From: Parabacteroides acidifaciens
GTDB taxonomy: Bacteria; Bacteroidota; Bacteroidia; Bacteroidales; Tannerellaceae
NCBI RefSeq assembly: GCF_003363715.1
Contig: NZ_QREV01000012.1
Coordinates: 1 to 64,000 of the forward strand
Length of the DNA stretch: 64,000 bases
Direction of reading: 5' to 3'
Shown here: positions 45,891 through 54,995 of the stretch, one piece after another
Layout of the letters: the number at the start of each line of letters is the position of its first letter
Position numbering within the stretch: position 1 is the first letter of the stretch
Notes under the pieces: generated by a model
What the model was told of the DNA's origin: nothing
What the model saw: the letters and a program-made list of their open reading frames with translations, nothing else
The model's database searches: none
Made by a program: the position numbers and the translations under genes

Positions 45891-46588
45891 ATGTATTCCT
45901 CTATAAACGCCTCCCGGTAACTGTTGCCGATCGCAATTTCGTATTTTCCGATAAAGACATCATTATTATCGAACGACTCGATATGCGTCGTGTTGACGAT
46001 ATAAGACTTGTTTATCCTCAGAAAGGTGTTATGCGGGAGCAGCTCGTTGATCGACTTCAGGCTCATCCGGGTAATGATGCGTTGGTCGACAGTCTGTATC
46101 ACGACATAATCTTTCAGCCCTTCAACGAAAAGAATATTCCGGAAGAAGATTTTGAAGAAGCGCCGTTCGGCTTTCACGAACATACAGTCGTCTATTACCG
46201 ATTCGATACTGCTGCTTGGCGTCTCCACTGTCAGCAGGCGATGATAGGCAATGGCCTTTTCCACCGCCTTCCGGAAACGTTCCTGTTCGATCGGTTTGAC
46301 GAGGTAGTCGATGGCATCCACTTCATAACTGTCCAACGCATATTCGACGTAGGCAGTCGTGAAGATCACCAGCGTGTTGCGGTGGATCGTGCGGGCAAAA
46401 TCCAGTCCATTGATACCCGGCATCTTAATATCCAGAAAGACCAGGTCGACCGGATGTTGTTGCAGGAACAGCCCTGCCGTGGCGGCATCGCCGAAGCTGC
46501 CTGCCGGATGCAATGCAGGGGTTTCCTGTATCAGCAATTCGATGGCTTTGCGGCCTAACGGTTCATCATCTACTATAATGCAATTCAT
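45863..46588 (-). CDS. LytTR-family response regulator
   Basis: The N-terminal receiver domain starts MNCIIVDDEPLGR, with the acceptor aspartate in LVFLDIKMPGING. The C-terminal LytTR DNA-binding domain has LFVEGLKDYVVIQT and FLRINKSYIVNTTHIESF. I start at the ATG at 46588, which overlaps the kinase gene by 4 bp; the longer frame adds 59 residues with no family resemblance. It pairs with the LytS-type kinase directly upstream and a second, degenerate kinase beyond it. The targets are unknown; the outer-membrane-type protein upstream in the same run of genes is a candidate. Confidence 0.87.
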   Translation of the reverse strand: MNCIIVDDEPLGRKAIELLIQETPALHPAGSFGDAATAGLFLQQHPVDLVFLDIKMPGINGLDFARTIHRNTLVIFTTAYVEYALDSYEVDAIDYLVKPIEQERFRKAVEKAIAYHRLLTVETPSSSIESVIDDCMFVKAERRFFKIFFRNILFVEGLKDYVVIQTVDQRIITRMSLKSINELLPHNTFLRINKSYIVNTTHIESFDNNDVFIGKYEIAIGNSYREAFIEEYIKKNGINLL

Positions 46589-47622
46589 AATTTTATTTGT
46601 AAATCGATTGTATATGTTATCTTGTTTTCTTCTATACGCAGCGTATGGTCCTTCCCATACAGGAGTTGCAGACGCCGTTTGATATTGGCAAGCCCTAAGC
46701 CTCCGTCCCGTTTTTCCTCCTGACTGAAAGTGGGCTTTGAATTGACGCATATAAACTGCAGGCATCCTCTTTCCACCCTAAAAAGGAGATGGACATACGA
46801 GAGATTGCAGTTATCGTTGTTGTGCTTCACCGCGTTCTCCACAAACGGTATCAGCAGAAGCGGAGGGAGCGATACTTCTTCGACCGGACCTTCGCGGGTG
46901 ATGATAAAATTGAAGTTATCCCGTCTCAACTTTTCCAGATTGAGGAAATCGGTCAGGAAATGAATCTCATCTTCCAGCCGGACGGACACGGCGTACCGGT
47001 CGTTCAGCTGATATTTTAGCAGTTCATTCAGCTTGCGAAGGACTTTCGCCGCCTCCTCCGGATTTTCCTGCGTCAGCACATTGGCATTATTCAGCATATT
47101 AAAAAGAAAATGCGGGTTGATCTGGTTCTTCAGTTGTTCCAGTTCCGACTGCATCGTGGTTTCTTCCAACTCCCGTATCTCCTGTTCATAAATGACCCAA
47201 TGCTGGAAAAGCAGAATGGAAGTCGTACCGGCAATCGTCAACGCCAGCGAAAAGACCGAAGAAAAGAAGTTCAGGATAATAATCGACCAATCCGCTTCCT
47301 GTAAATTCTTTTGAAGATCATTGTTCGAAATCAATTGCAGGCATATAACCAACAGGATGGTCATAAAAACCACCGCCCCCATCATCATCAGATAGGAAAA
47401 GAACCGATTCCTGAACAACAAGCGCGGAACCAATATATACACGTTTGCATAGATCGGTATCAGAAATACCGCCATCAAAAGGGAGCCGACTATGGGATGA
47501 TCTCCGAAGGGATATTCGTTATAGAAATTTGCAATTGCCATAATAAGACTCACTGCCAACAGTAAAGAGTGGCGGAGGATATGGTATTTACGGCTGATCA
47601 GAAGTTCTACGATTGCATTCAT
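46585..47622 (-). CDS. LytS/YehU-type sensor histidine kinase
   Basis: Four hydrophobic segments (about 15-32, 45-70, 76-98, 115-140) are followed by the His_kinase domain. LEQLKNQINPHFLFNMLNNA holds the phosphoacceptor H171. LPPLLLIPFVENAVKHNND is the N-box and GGLGLANIKRRLQLLYG the G-box of the ATP-binding domain. All three motifs are intact. It overlaps the response regulator by 4 bp on one side and the second kinase-like gene by 4 bp on the other. The ligand is unknown; the membrane part has no extracytoplasmic sensor domain. Confidence 0.87.
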   Translation of the reverse strand: MNAIVELLISRKYHILRHSLLLAVSLIMAIANFYNEYPFGDHPIVGSLLMAVFLIPIYANVYILVPRLLFRNRFFSYLMMMGAVVFMTILLVICLQLISNNDLQKNLQEADWSIIILNFFSSVFSLALTIAGTTSILLFQHWVIYEQEIRELEETTMQSELEQLKNQINPHFLFNMLNNANVLTQENPEEAAKVLRKLNELLKYQLNDRYAVSVRLEDEIHFLTDFLNLEKLRRDNFNFIITREGPVEEVSLPPLLLIPFVENAVKHNNDNCNLSYVHLLFRVERGCLQFICVNSKPTFSQEEKRDGGLGLANIKRRLQLLYGKDHTLRIEENKITYTIDLQIKL

Positions 47623-48692
47623 CGGCTTAAAGTTAAGTGCATATTAATCCTGTTTTCCGTATCGCCTTGTACTTCTTCTAAGGAGTATGTTTCGTACAAC
47701 AGTTCTAACCGGCGGCGGATATTATCGAGCTTGGAAATATCGCGATGCCGGACGGAACTGGCACAGCTGAAGAGGAGTTCTCCTTTTTCCACCCGGAAGG
47801 CCAGATGGATGTAGTATTCTTTCTCTATCCGTTCGCTTTGATAGATGAAATATTCGACGAACGGGATAAAAAGCAGGGGCGGGACCAGCAAATAATTCAC
47901 CGGTCCTTCTTTCGTGATTGTAAAACACAGCATCGGGTTCAGCATCTTTTCCAGATTCAGGAAGTTTTCCAAAAAAGAGAGGTCGGCCGAAAAGAATACC
48001 TTTTCCCGGCTGCTGTCGTAGAGTTGATAGCGGAGCAGCTTTCCCAATTGGACGAGGATAGCGGATGTTTGTCGCGGGTCTACGACAGCCAATTCCGTTG
48101 CCTTAGATAGCATATTCAGCAGAAACTGCGGGCTGACCTGGTTCTTCAACTGTTCTAATTCTGAATGGAGCTTTTCTTTTTTCAGCTTGCTTGCCCGTTG
48201 CCCGTAGTCCAGCCAGTGACGAAGCAACGTGATCATCGAAGGACCGATGCAGCAAATCAGAAATAGCAGAAAGTTCGAGACAATCTCCAACGGAAAGAAG
48301 CGGTTCTTATAAAAATAGGAATATTGCCCGAACTCCACCCCGTATGATGTATAGGTATAATAATCGTATAGAAAAGCGGCCGATAGCAGGACTGAAACGA
48401 CTAAGAATAGTGTCAGCCCGTACAGCCCGTACTTTTTCTTCAGCATCAACCGGGGGATCAGCACATATATATTCAGGTAGATCGCCGCAAGAAAGAGCAT
48501 GAGGGAACCGGCACTTTCAAGCAGGATGGCGCGACGGAAAAAGACGTTGTCTTCATAGAATGTGAAATGCGCCAGGTTGATCGAGATCATCATTACGAAG
48601 AAAATAAGGATCAGATGCCTGTATATCCTGTAGCGTGGCGCCATCAGGAAGTTCATCAGTATATCGTCTGAAATCTTTTGTCTTGTCAGCAT
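47619..48692 (-). CDS. LytS-like pseudokinase (catalytic motifs lost)
   Basis: The layout is the same as the next gene: four membrane segments (about 26-46, 58-80, 90-110, 135-160), then a His_kinase region. QLKNQVSPQFLLNMLSKATE has Gln189 where the phosphoacceptor His should be. The N-box reads IPFVEYFIYQSER in place of PFVENAVKHN, and the G-box glycines are absent from ISKLDNIRRRLELLYE. It is therefore unlikely to bind ATP or accept phosphate. The fold is kept and the gene is full length (357 residues), so it probably works by pairing with the intact kinase that overlaps it by 4 bp. Confidence 0.82.
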   Translation of the reverse strand: MLTRQKISDDILMNFLMAPRYRIYRHLILIFFVMMISINLAHFTFYEDNVFFRRAILLESAGSLMLFLAAIYLNIYVLIPRLMLKKKYGLYGLTLFLVVSVLLSAAFLYDYYTYTSYGVEFGQYSYFYKNRFFPLEIVSNFLLFLICCIGPSMITLLRHWLDYGQRASKLKKEKLHSELEQLKNQVSPQFLLNMLSKATELAVVDPRQTSAILVQLGKLLRYQLYDSSREKVFFSADLSFLENFLNLEKMLNPMLCFTITKEGPVNYLLVPPLLFIPFVEYFIYQSERIEKEYYIHLAFRVEKGELLFSCASSVRHRDISKLDNIRRRLELLYETYSLEEVQGDTENRINMHLTLSR

Positions 48693-48734
48693 ATTTGTCT
48701 TGTCTTATATATCCGATAAAGATGGTTATTTTTC

Positions 48735-49646
48735 TCAGAACCCGTACTTGATTGCCGCACTAATATAAGGGGAAAGCGAAAAATGCGGATCGAAATCTTT
48801 TCCCGTATCCTTAAAGAAGGCTTTTAAAGTACGGTCTGTATAGAACGCTGTCCGGTAAGGGGAGACGCCGAGCGTAACAGGGAGCGTCAGGTTTTTACCC
48901 AATACAAATTCCGGTTGTAGCCCGGCTACGATATATTGCTGGGTGAACATCTGCTTTTTATTGTCTTGTTCCGTAAAGGCAAGCATCCCGTCCATAGAGG
49001 CAATCAGTTTCAGGTTGAACAACTTGTTGAGCCGCATGCCGCACGACATCTCGATTGCACTCACCATGGATATTTCCACCGTATAACGTCCCGTAAGTAT
49101 CCAGTTCAGGTAAAAGGCCGGGAAAACCATCGGATAACCGAACGTACTGTTCAGCATGATCCCTCCGCCCAGATCGAGATTCTCCTTCAGGTGGCAGACA
49201 AAGAGAACGCCTCCGTTTCCCATCAAGTCTTTGAAAGAGAATTTGGAGAACTTGCCGGCATCCGTATAAATCCCGATCCCGACGGAGGCGATCAACGACC
49301 ATTTTTCACTGATCGGACGCGTATGCATCAGCCCGATTTGCACATCGAGGATGGAAGAGAGGTTTATTTCGGCGGCCAGTCCGTCGTTATTCATCGTCGT
49401 ATATGATCCTCCGCACGTAATGCCCCATGCAGAGATCAATTTATCATGCTCGTCTGTTTTCGCAACGATCGGGATATTAAAGCCGGCCTGCACGACTTTG
49501 GCATCTCCTTTTCCTCCGGTCTTATTGTTGTCTACGTCCCGGAAATTTGTTGCAGACATATACTCTGCTTTCAGAAATGCCTGTGCCATTACCGGTTGGC
49601 TGCCTGTCAGGGCGGCAAGAATAAAACTTCCTACTAAATATTTCAT
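48735..49646 (-). CDS. Outer-membrane-type beta-barrel protein of unknown function
   Basis: A signal peptide (about 1-21, ending PVMAQ) leads out of the cytoplasm. The remaining 280 residues alternate polar and hydrophobic residues as in beta strands, for example GFNIPIVAKTDEHDKLISAW and TGRYTVEISMVSAIEM, and the protein ends YISAAIKYGF with a terminal Phe, typical of outer membrane barrels. I do not recognise the family. It lies 42 bp upstream of the pseudokinase gene on the same strand, so it could be an output or input partner of that signalling system. Confidence 0.55.
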   Translation of the reverse strand: MKYLVGSFILAALTGSQPVMAQAFLKAEYMSATNFRDVDNNKTGGKGDAKVVQAGFNIPIVAKTDEHDKLISAWGITCGGSYTTMNNDGLAAEINLSSILDVQIGLMHTRPISEKWSLIASVGIGIYTDAGKFSKFSFKDLMGNGGVLFVCHLKENLDLGGGIMLNSTFGYPMVFPAFYLNWILTGRYTVEISMVSAIEMSCGMRLNKLFNLKLIASMDGMLAFTEQDNKKQMFTQQYIVAGLQPEFVLGKNLTLPVTLGVSPYRTAFYTDRTLKAFFKDTGKDFDPHFSLSPYISAAIKYGF

Positions 49647-49743
49647 ACTCTTTCTTTATAACGTGTCTGCAAAACTATAAAAGTCTACAACGCTGTTATT
49701 TTAAAGAGATGAAAAGGGGAAATACATAGATGAAATACCTGTT

Positions 49744-50238
49744 TTAATATACTTTCGCCCGGATTTCTCCGGCATCGACCTTTTCTGTTTGTATCAGGAT
49801 GATCGTGCCGGTCTGGTCGGCAAGGAAGACGCGGGGGATGGTGTTATCGGCAAAAAGGGAGTAGACTTTTCGTTCCGGGTCCATGAAAAATTCCATATCA
49901 TAGCTGTGTTCCCGGAAATAGGCCGAGACTTGTTCCTCCGTTTCGTCGCGCGCAATCAGGAGGACACGGACGGACGGGTTGTCTTCATATTCTTTATATA
50001 GGGCGTTTATATCCGGAAAAGCCTGCTGGCAATCCCGACAGCTTGTGCTGAAGAATATGATCAGAACTGTCTTGCCTTTCAAATCATTTACCGATATCGT
50101 TTCATGCCGGTTGGCAATGCTGAACGCGGGTAACAGGTCGCCTTCCTTCAAGGCAAAGTTGCCGGAAGAAGGTACATCTTCCCGGACACAAGCCTGGAAA
50201 GATAACAGGCTGATTATGCAGAATAAAAGGTGTTTCAT
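49744..50238 (-). CDS. TlpA/AhpC-type thioredoxin-like lipoprotein
   Basis: The signal LLFCIISLLSFQACVRED contains a lipobox with Cys17. The thioredoxin-like domain follows: GKTVLIIFFSTSCRDCQQAF holds a CxxC motif (SCRDCQ), and IPRVFLADQTG the conserved cis-proline region. Such proteins reduce disulfides or handle haem and cytochrome assembly in the periplasm. It is a 164-residue single-domain protein on the same strand as the kinase genes but separated by 97 bp. The electron donor is unknown. Confidence 0.75.
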   Translation of the reverse strand: MKHLLFCIISLLSFQACVREDVPSSGNFALKEGDLLPAFSIANRHETISVNDLKGKTVLIIFFSTSCRDCQQAFPDINALYKEYEDNPSVRVLLIARDETEEQVSAYFREHSYDMEFFMDPERKVYSLFADNTIPRVFLADQTGTIILIQTEKVDAGEIRAKVY

Positions 50239-50341
50239 AGCGACAAATATATAGTTTAATCGTTATACTTCATATCTTGTTGCATGGTTATTTGTATATT
50301 TCCTGTATATTTGCCTCTCGATTTCTAACAAGAATAGTAAA

Positions 50342-50725
50342 ATGGCAGAAGTTACACCTGTAGTCCGGTTTATGCTGATTGGTACATTGAATGCGCTGAT
50401 TACGGTCACTGTAGTCTGGTTGATGATGGATGAATTCGACTGCAATTATATTGCAACGAATATCACCGCCTACATCATTGCCCAGATCAATAACTTCTTC
50501 TGGAGCAAATACTGGATATTTACTTCCCGCGAAGGGAAATTCCGCCGCGAGGTCCCCTTGTTCCTGATCGCTTTCGGTTGTGCCTATTTCGCCCAATTCC
50601 TTGCCCTGCTCGTGATGGTCGAAGTGCTCGACCTGAATGAATACCTGGCACAGTTCCTGGGGCTTTTCGTGTATGGAGCTGTCAATTATCTGATGAACAA
50701 ACGGGTGACGTTCTTGCACCGGTAA
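50342..50725 (+). CDS. GtrA-family membrane protein
   Basis: Four hydrophobic segments fill the 127 residues. VRFMLIGTLNALITV at the start and NYLMNKRVTFLHR at the end are the GtrA signatures, and NNFFWSKYWIFTS is the conserved central loop. GtrA proteins are thought to move lipid-linked sugars across the membrane, often for cell-wall or O-antigen glucosylation. It has no glycosyltransferase beside it. Its last 44 bases overlap the convergent ybaK gene tail-to-tail. Confidence 0.8.
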   Translation: MAEVTPVVRFMLIGTLNALITVTVVWLMMDEFDCNYIATNITAYIIAQINNFFWSKYWIFTSREGKFRREVPLFLIAFGCAYFAQFLALLVMVEVLDLNEYLAQFLGLFVYGAVNYLMNKRVTFLHR

Positions 50726-51197
50726 CTATAATATCCGCCACCTCCGCCCGTGCCTCCCGGATTAGATCGGCAGGGGCAAGCTGTATCTGCAAGCCCCGTT
50801 GTCCGGCGCTTACATAGATATGGTCGAATTGTTCGGCTGTGTGGTGGATGTAAGTCGGGAAATGTTTCTTCATGCCGATGGGGGAGCAGCAGCCGCGAAT
50901 ATAACCGGTAAGCGGGAGCAGCTCTTTGACGGGGATCATTTCGCAACTTTTGTTACCGGAGACTTTGGCGGCTTTCTTCAAATCGACCTCGTTGGCTCCG
51001 GGGATGACACAGACGAAATAACCGTTTTTATCGCCATGCAGGATCAACGTTTTGAAAACCTGTGCTACATTCTCGCCCAACTGAGCGGCAACGTGTGTTG
51101 CGCTCAGATCGTTTTCATCTACTTCGTAGGGAACCAGCTGGTAGGCTACTTTGGCCTTATCCAGCAGGCGTGCTACGTTTGTCTTGTTAATTTTCAT
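50682..51197 (-). CDS. ybaK: YbaK/EbsC-type aminoacyl-tRNA deacylase
   Basis: The INXS-class editing domain has GENVAQVFKTLILHGDKNGY with the catalytic lysine, VCVIPGANEVDLKKAAK, and GYIRGCCSPIGMKKHFPTY, whose GxxSPIG loop shapes the pocket. YbaK removes cysteine from tRNA-Pro that has been mischarged. The 171 residues match the family. Its 3' end overlaps the gtrA gene by 44 bp. The gap to tex upstream is 3 bp, so the two are likely one transcript. Confidence 0.85.
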   Translation of the reverse strand: MKINKTNVARLLDKAKVAYQLVPYEVDENDLSATHVAAQLGENVAQVFKTLILHGDKNGYFVCVIPGANEVDLKKAAKVSGNKSCEMIPVKELLPLTGYIRGCCSPIGMKKHFPTYIHHTAEQFDHIYVSAGQRGLQIQLAPADLIREARAEVADIIVTGARTSPVCSSDN

Positions 51198-51200
51198 TGT

Positions 51201-53327
51201 TTATATTCCTTTCATAGAAAGTTGAACCCGCTTGCGGACGAGATCAACGCTTAAAACCTTTACTTTTACATGCTGGTGGATCGAGACGACCTGGGTCGGA
51301 TCGCTGACGAAACGGTCAGCTAACTCGGAGATGTGCACCAACCCGTTTTCCTTTATGCCTACATCGACGAAACAGCCGAAGTTTGTGATGTTCGTGACGA
51401 TGCCCGGCAGGACTTGTCCCTCTTTCAGGTCTTCGATCGTCTTGACCGTCGGGTCGAAAGAGAACACCTGGATGGCCTGGCGGGGATCGCGTCCCGGTTT
51501 GTCGAGCTCTTCCATGATGTCGAGCAGTGTCGGCATACCGACTTTGTCCGTGACGTATTTTTTCAGGTCGAGCTTCTTCTTCAACTCCTTGTTGGAGATC
51601 AGTTCGGCAACCGTACATTTCAAATCTTTTGCCATCTGTTCCACGATCGGATAACTCTCCGGGTGTACAGCCGAATTATCCAGCGGATTCTTACCTTCCT
51701 GGATACGGAGGAAACCGGCGCTCTGTTCGAATGCCTTTTCACCCATACGGGGAACTTTCATCAGTTCGCGGCGGGATTGGAAAGGACCGTGCTCGGTACG
51801 GTAATCCACGATATTCTGCGCCAGCGTTGGACCGAGGCCGGAAATATAAGTGAGCAGATGCTTACTGGCCGTATTGACATTGACACCGACCAGGTTCACA
51901 CAGCTTTCGACGGTCTGGTCGAGGCTCTTTTTCAGCGCGCCTTGTTCGACGTCGTGTTGGTATTGGCCCACACCTATGCTTTTCGGATCGATCTTAACCA
52001 ATTCGGCAAGCGGGTCCATCAGGCGGCGGCCGATACTGACGGCACCGCGAACCGTCACGTCGTATTGCGGAAACTCGTCGCGGGCTATCTTGGACGCCGA
52101 ATAGATGGAGGCGCCATTCTCGCTGACAACGAACACCTGCACCTTACGGTCGTAACGGATGTTGGTAATGAACTGTTCCGTCTCGCGGCTTGCCGTCCCG
52201 TTGCCGATAGCAATTGCGTCGATGGCATAGGTCGAAACCAGCTGGGCCACTTTTGCCGCAGCCTTGCCCTTTTCGTTCTGGGGCGGATGCGGATAGATGG
52301 CTTCGTTGTGCAGCAACGCCCCTTGTGCGTCGAGGCAGACCAGTTTACAGCCGGTCCGGTAACCGGGATCGACTCCCAACACACGTTTCTGTCCCAATGG
52401 GGGAGCCAGCAACAGTTGGCGCAGGTTCTCGGCAAACACGCGGATCGCTTCTTCATCGGCTTTCGCCTTGCTGAGATTGGCAAACTCGGTTTCGATGGAA
52501 GGCTTCAGAAGACGTTTGAACGAGTCGTCCACGGCGGTCGCTACCTGTTCGGAAGCTTCATTCCGTCCCCGTACGAAACGGCGTTTCAGGCGGTCCAGGC
52601 AGTTATCCGTATCCGGTGAGATGCCGACACGCAGGATGCCTTCGGCCTCTCCCCGTCGAAGTGCCAGCAGACGGTGCGAACTGGCCCGGTTCAATGGTTC
52701 GCTGAAGTCGAAGTAATCACGATATTTGGCTCCTTCTTCCTCTTTTCCTTTGATCACTTTGGAGGTGATGATTGCTGTGTGCGAAAAGGAATTACGTACG
52801 GCGTTACGGGCCTCTTCGTTCTCGTTCACCCATTCGGCAATGATATCGCGGGCTCCCTGCAAGGCTTCCTCGGCGTTTTTTACTTCTCCCTTTATGAATG
52901 CTTTTACCCGTGCGAGCAGGTTCGGTTCGTTTTGCATCATCACGACCTTGGCAAGCGGTTCGAGACCTTTCTTGCGGGCTATCTCCGCCTTAGTGACGCG
53001 CTTGGGTTTATAGGGAAGGTAGATGTCTTCTATTTCCGTACTGTCCCACGAGTCCTCGATACGCTTTTTCAGTTCGGGGGTCAGCTTCCCTTGTTCTTCT
53101 ATAGAGGAGAGGATCGTCTCTTTTCTCTTTTTCAGCTCGGTCAGCTTATCCAGCTGGTCCTTGATATTTCCGATCTGTACTTCATCCAGTCCTCCGGTCA
53201 CTTCTTTCCGGTAACGGCTGATGAAAGGGATGGTTGCACCTTCGTTCAGCAATCCGATGGTTCGCTCCACCTGTCCGGCGGGGATGTTCAGGATGCGTGA
53301 GATGAGTGCATGGAATGATGTGATCAT
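51201..53327 (-). CDS. tex: RNA-binding transcription accessory protein Tex
   Basis: A cytoplasmic nucleic-acid-binding protein of 708 residues. GATIPFISRYRKEVTGGLDE marks the Tex N-terminal domain, VLGVDPGYRTGCKL the YqgF-like RNase H fold, then come helix-hairpin-helix segments (SGLGPTLAQNIVDYR), and a C-terminal S1 domain (GIVTNITNFGCFVDVGIKEN). Tex affects transcription and RNA handling. A TATCTTTG box reads on the minus strand at 53365-53358, which places the transcription start near 53351 and favours the ATG at 53327 over the longer frame. Confidence 0.9.
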   Translation of the reverse strand: MITSFHALISRILNIPAGQVERTIGLLNEGATIPFISRYRKEVTGGLDEVQIGNIKDQLDKLTELKKRKETILSSIEEQGKLTPELKKRIEDSWDSTEIEDIYLPYKPKRVTKAEIARKKGLEPLAKVVMMQNEPNLLARVKAFIKGEVKNAEEALQGARDIIAEWVNENEEARNAVRNSFSHTAIITSKVIKGKEEEGAKYRDYFDFSEPLNRASSHRLLALRRGEAEGILRVGISPDTDNCLDRLKRRFVRGRNEASEQVATAVDDSFKRLLKPSIETEFANLSKAKADEEAIRVFAENLRQLLLAPPLGQKRVLGVDPGYRTGCKLVCLDAQGALLHNEAIYPHPPQNEKGKAAAKVAQLVSTYAIDAIAIGNGTASRETEQFITNIRYDRKVQVFVVSENGASIYSASKIARDEFPQYDVTVRGAVSIGRRLMDPLAELVKIDPKSIGVGQYQHDVEQGALKKSLDQTVESCVNLVGVNVNTASKHLLTYISGLGPTLAQNIVDYRTEHGPFQSRRELMKVPRMGEKAFEQSAGFLRIQEGKNPLDNSAVHPESYPIVEQMAKDLKCTVAELISNKELKKKLDLKKYVTDKVGMPTLLDIMEELDKPGRDPRQAIQVFSFDPTVKTIEDLKEGQVLPGIVTNITNFGCFVDVGIKENGLVHISELADRFVSDPTQVVSIHQHVKVKVLSVDLVRKRVQLSMKGI

Positions 53328-53357
53328 ATAGCTTTTAAATTCTTTATGTTTAAGTCG

Positions 53358-53365
53358 CAAAGATA
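53358..53365 (-). promoter_or_regulatory. Candidate -7 box for the tex-ybaK operon
   Basis: CAAAGATA on the plus strand reads TATCTTTG on the minus strand. It would give a leader of about 24 bases to the ATG at 53327. No clear -33 element is seen. Confidence 0.5.
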
Positions 53366-53486
53366 ATAGTTTGGCGTTTATTTAGCTTCCGCTCACGAGT
53401 TCTTTCTCTAAATATTTGCAAGTGACGTTTATTTTCAAGACATTTGTCACTCGAATGTTTTTCTTATCTCATAAAATTTTGCATAT

Positions 53487-54995
53487 ATGATGTCAGTCTT
53501 TCCTGATGAAAAAGTATTAGAACAAGAATATAAGGATTTATCCGGTTTGCTTTCAAATATCGTTAGTTCCGTCCCGATGTATCTCTTTGTGAAGGATACG
53601 GGTAATGATTTCCGCTATGTTTATGCCAGTCCGATGATGGAACAGTTATTTGGGCAGTATCACGGAGATATTGTCGGAAAAACTGATTTTGAACTATTTA
53701 ACGATCCTGTAGTGGCACAAGCTTTCCGGGATAAGGATCTGGATGTGTTGAAAAGCCGGAAAACACAGCGGTTTATTGAGCAAATGATAGATAGGGAGGG
53801 TGTCCTTCGTTCGATCGATACGATGAAGATGTTGGTTCCCCGTGAAGGAAAAGCCCCTTATTTGTTGGGAATGTCCTGGGATATTACCCGTCAGCAACAG
53901 ATCGAAGAGGAGCAGCAGGAAAACAACAAGCGTCTGGCTCTTTCCTGTCAGGCCGGGAAGATATATCCCTGGATTTGGGATGTGATCAATGAGACAGCCG
54001 AGCTCTCTTTTGCCAAAGACGGAGAGATTATTCATACGTTTATTACCCATGAGAGTTTTACTGAAAAGATACATCCGGATGAGCAACAAATGTACCGGGA
54101 TGTGGTGAATGCTTTTGCACGGGGAGAAACCGATTCGCTCCGCCTGAGTTTCCGTTGCCATTATTTCTCTGACGAATATGTGTGGCTGGAAAAGATAGGG
54201 GAGGTCTATGAATATGATAAGGACGGCAAGCCATCCAAAGCAATTGGTATTCTGCGTGATATCACAGTGGACAAGCAACATGAGGAAGATGTCCGGGCCA
54301 AACATCTGGCAGAGGAAAGCGACCGGATGAAATCGGCCTTTATCGCAAATATGAGCCACGAAATCCGTACGCCGTTGAATGCGATCGTAGGTTTCTCTAC
54401 TCTGCTGGCACAGGCCGATACGGAAGAAGAGAAGCAGGAGTATCTGCAGATTATCCAGTCGAGCAACGAGTTCCTATTGCAGCTGATCGGGGATATTCTG
54501 GACATCTCCAAGATCGAATCCGGCAAATTGGAGTTCGTGTACACTACTTTCCGCCTGAATGAGATATTCCAACCGCAGGAGCGGGCCTTTTCTCTTCGGG
54601 CCGAACCGGATGTGAAGGTCTGTTTCGAGACCGATGGCAATGATTATTATATCGAATCGGAAAAGACGCGGTTAACGCAGGTGATTACCAATTTCCTGTC
54701 TAATGCGATAAAGTTTACCTCTTCCGGTTCCATCCGCTTCGGATATAGGATTACGGAAACGGGAATTTATGCGTATGTCACAGATACGGGAACCGGTATC
54801 GCGAAAGAACATCTGTCATCTGTCTTTGACCGCTTTGTCAAACTGGATATGTTTAAACAGGGAACAGGGCTCGGGCTTTCCATCTGCAAAACCATTATTT
54901 CGATGTTGAAAGGGGAAATAGGCGTCGAGTCGGAGGTCGGAAAAGGGTCTACCTTCTGGTTTGCGATTCCCTGTACGCCAATAAAAGTTTCCTAA
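53487..54995 (+). CDS. PAS-domain sensor histidine kinase
   Basis: A soluble-looking sensor kinase of 502 residues. Two PAS-like domains (about 25-145 and 155-270) precede the HisKA domain with ANMSHEIRTPLNAIVGFSTL (H at about 290), the N-box NFLSNAIKFTSSG, the G1 box DTGTGIAKEHL and the G2 box GTGLGLSICK. All kinase motifs are intact. There is no membrane segment or receiver domain. No response regulator gene is adjacent; the receiver-only protein at 19434 is an orphan partner candidate. The gene ends overlapping the convergent ABC gene by 4 bp. Confidence 0.87.
   Translation: MMSVFPDEKVLEQEYKDLSGLLSNIVSSVPMYLFVKDTGNDFRYVYASPMMEQLFGQYHGDIVGKTDFELFNDPVVAQAFRDKDLDVLKSRKTQRFIEQMIDREGVLRSIDTMKMLVPREGKAPYLLGMSWDITRQQQIEEEQQENNKRLALSCQAGKIYPWIWDVINETAELSFAKDGEIIHTFITHESFTEKIHPDEQQMYRDVVNAFARGETDSLRLSFRCHYFSDEYVWLEKIGEVYEYDKDGKPSKAIGILRDITVDKQHEEDVRAKHLAEESDRMKSAFIANMSHEIRTPLNAIVGFSTLLAQADTEEEKQEYLQIIQSSNEFLLQLIGDILDISKIESGKLEFVYTTFRLNEIFQPQERAFSLRAEPDVKVCFETDGNDYYIESEKTRLTQVITNFLSNAIKFTSSGSIRFGYRITETGIYAYVTDTGTGIAKEHLSSVFDRFVKLDMFKQGTGLGLSICKTIISMLKGEIGVESEVGKGSTFWFAIPCTPIKVS

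Noticed and set aside
46589-46765. 59-residue N-terminal extension of the LytTR regulator
   Set aside because: It overlaps the kinase gene out of frame and has no family resemblance. The ATG at 46588 gives a clean receiver start.
50682-50725. Tail-to-tail overlap of gtrA and ybaK as a regulatory feature
   Set aside because: A 44-bp convergent overlap is common in compact genomes and shows no other signal.
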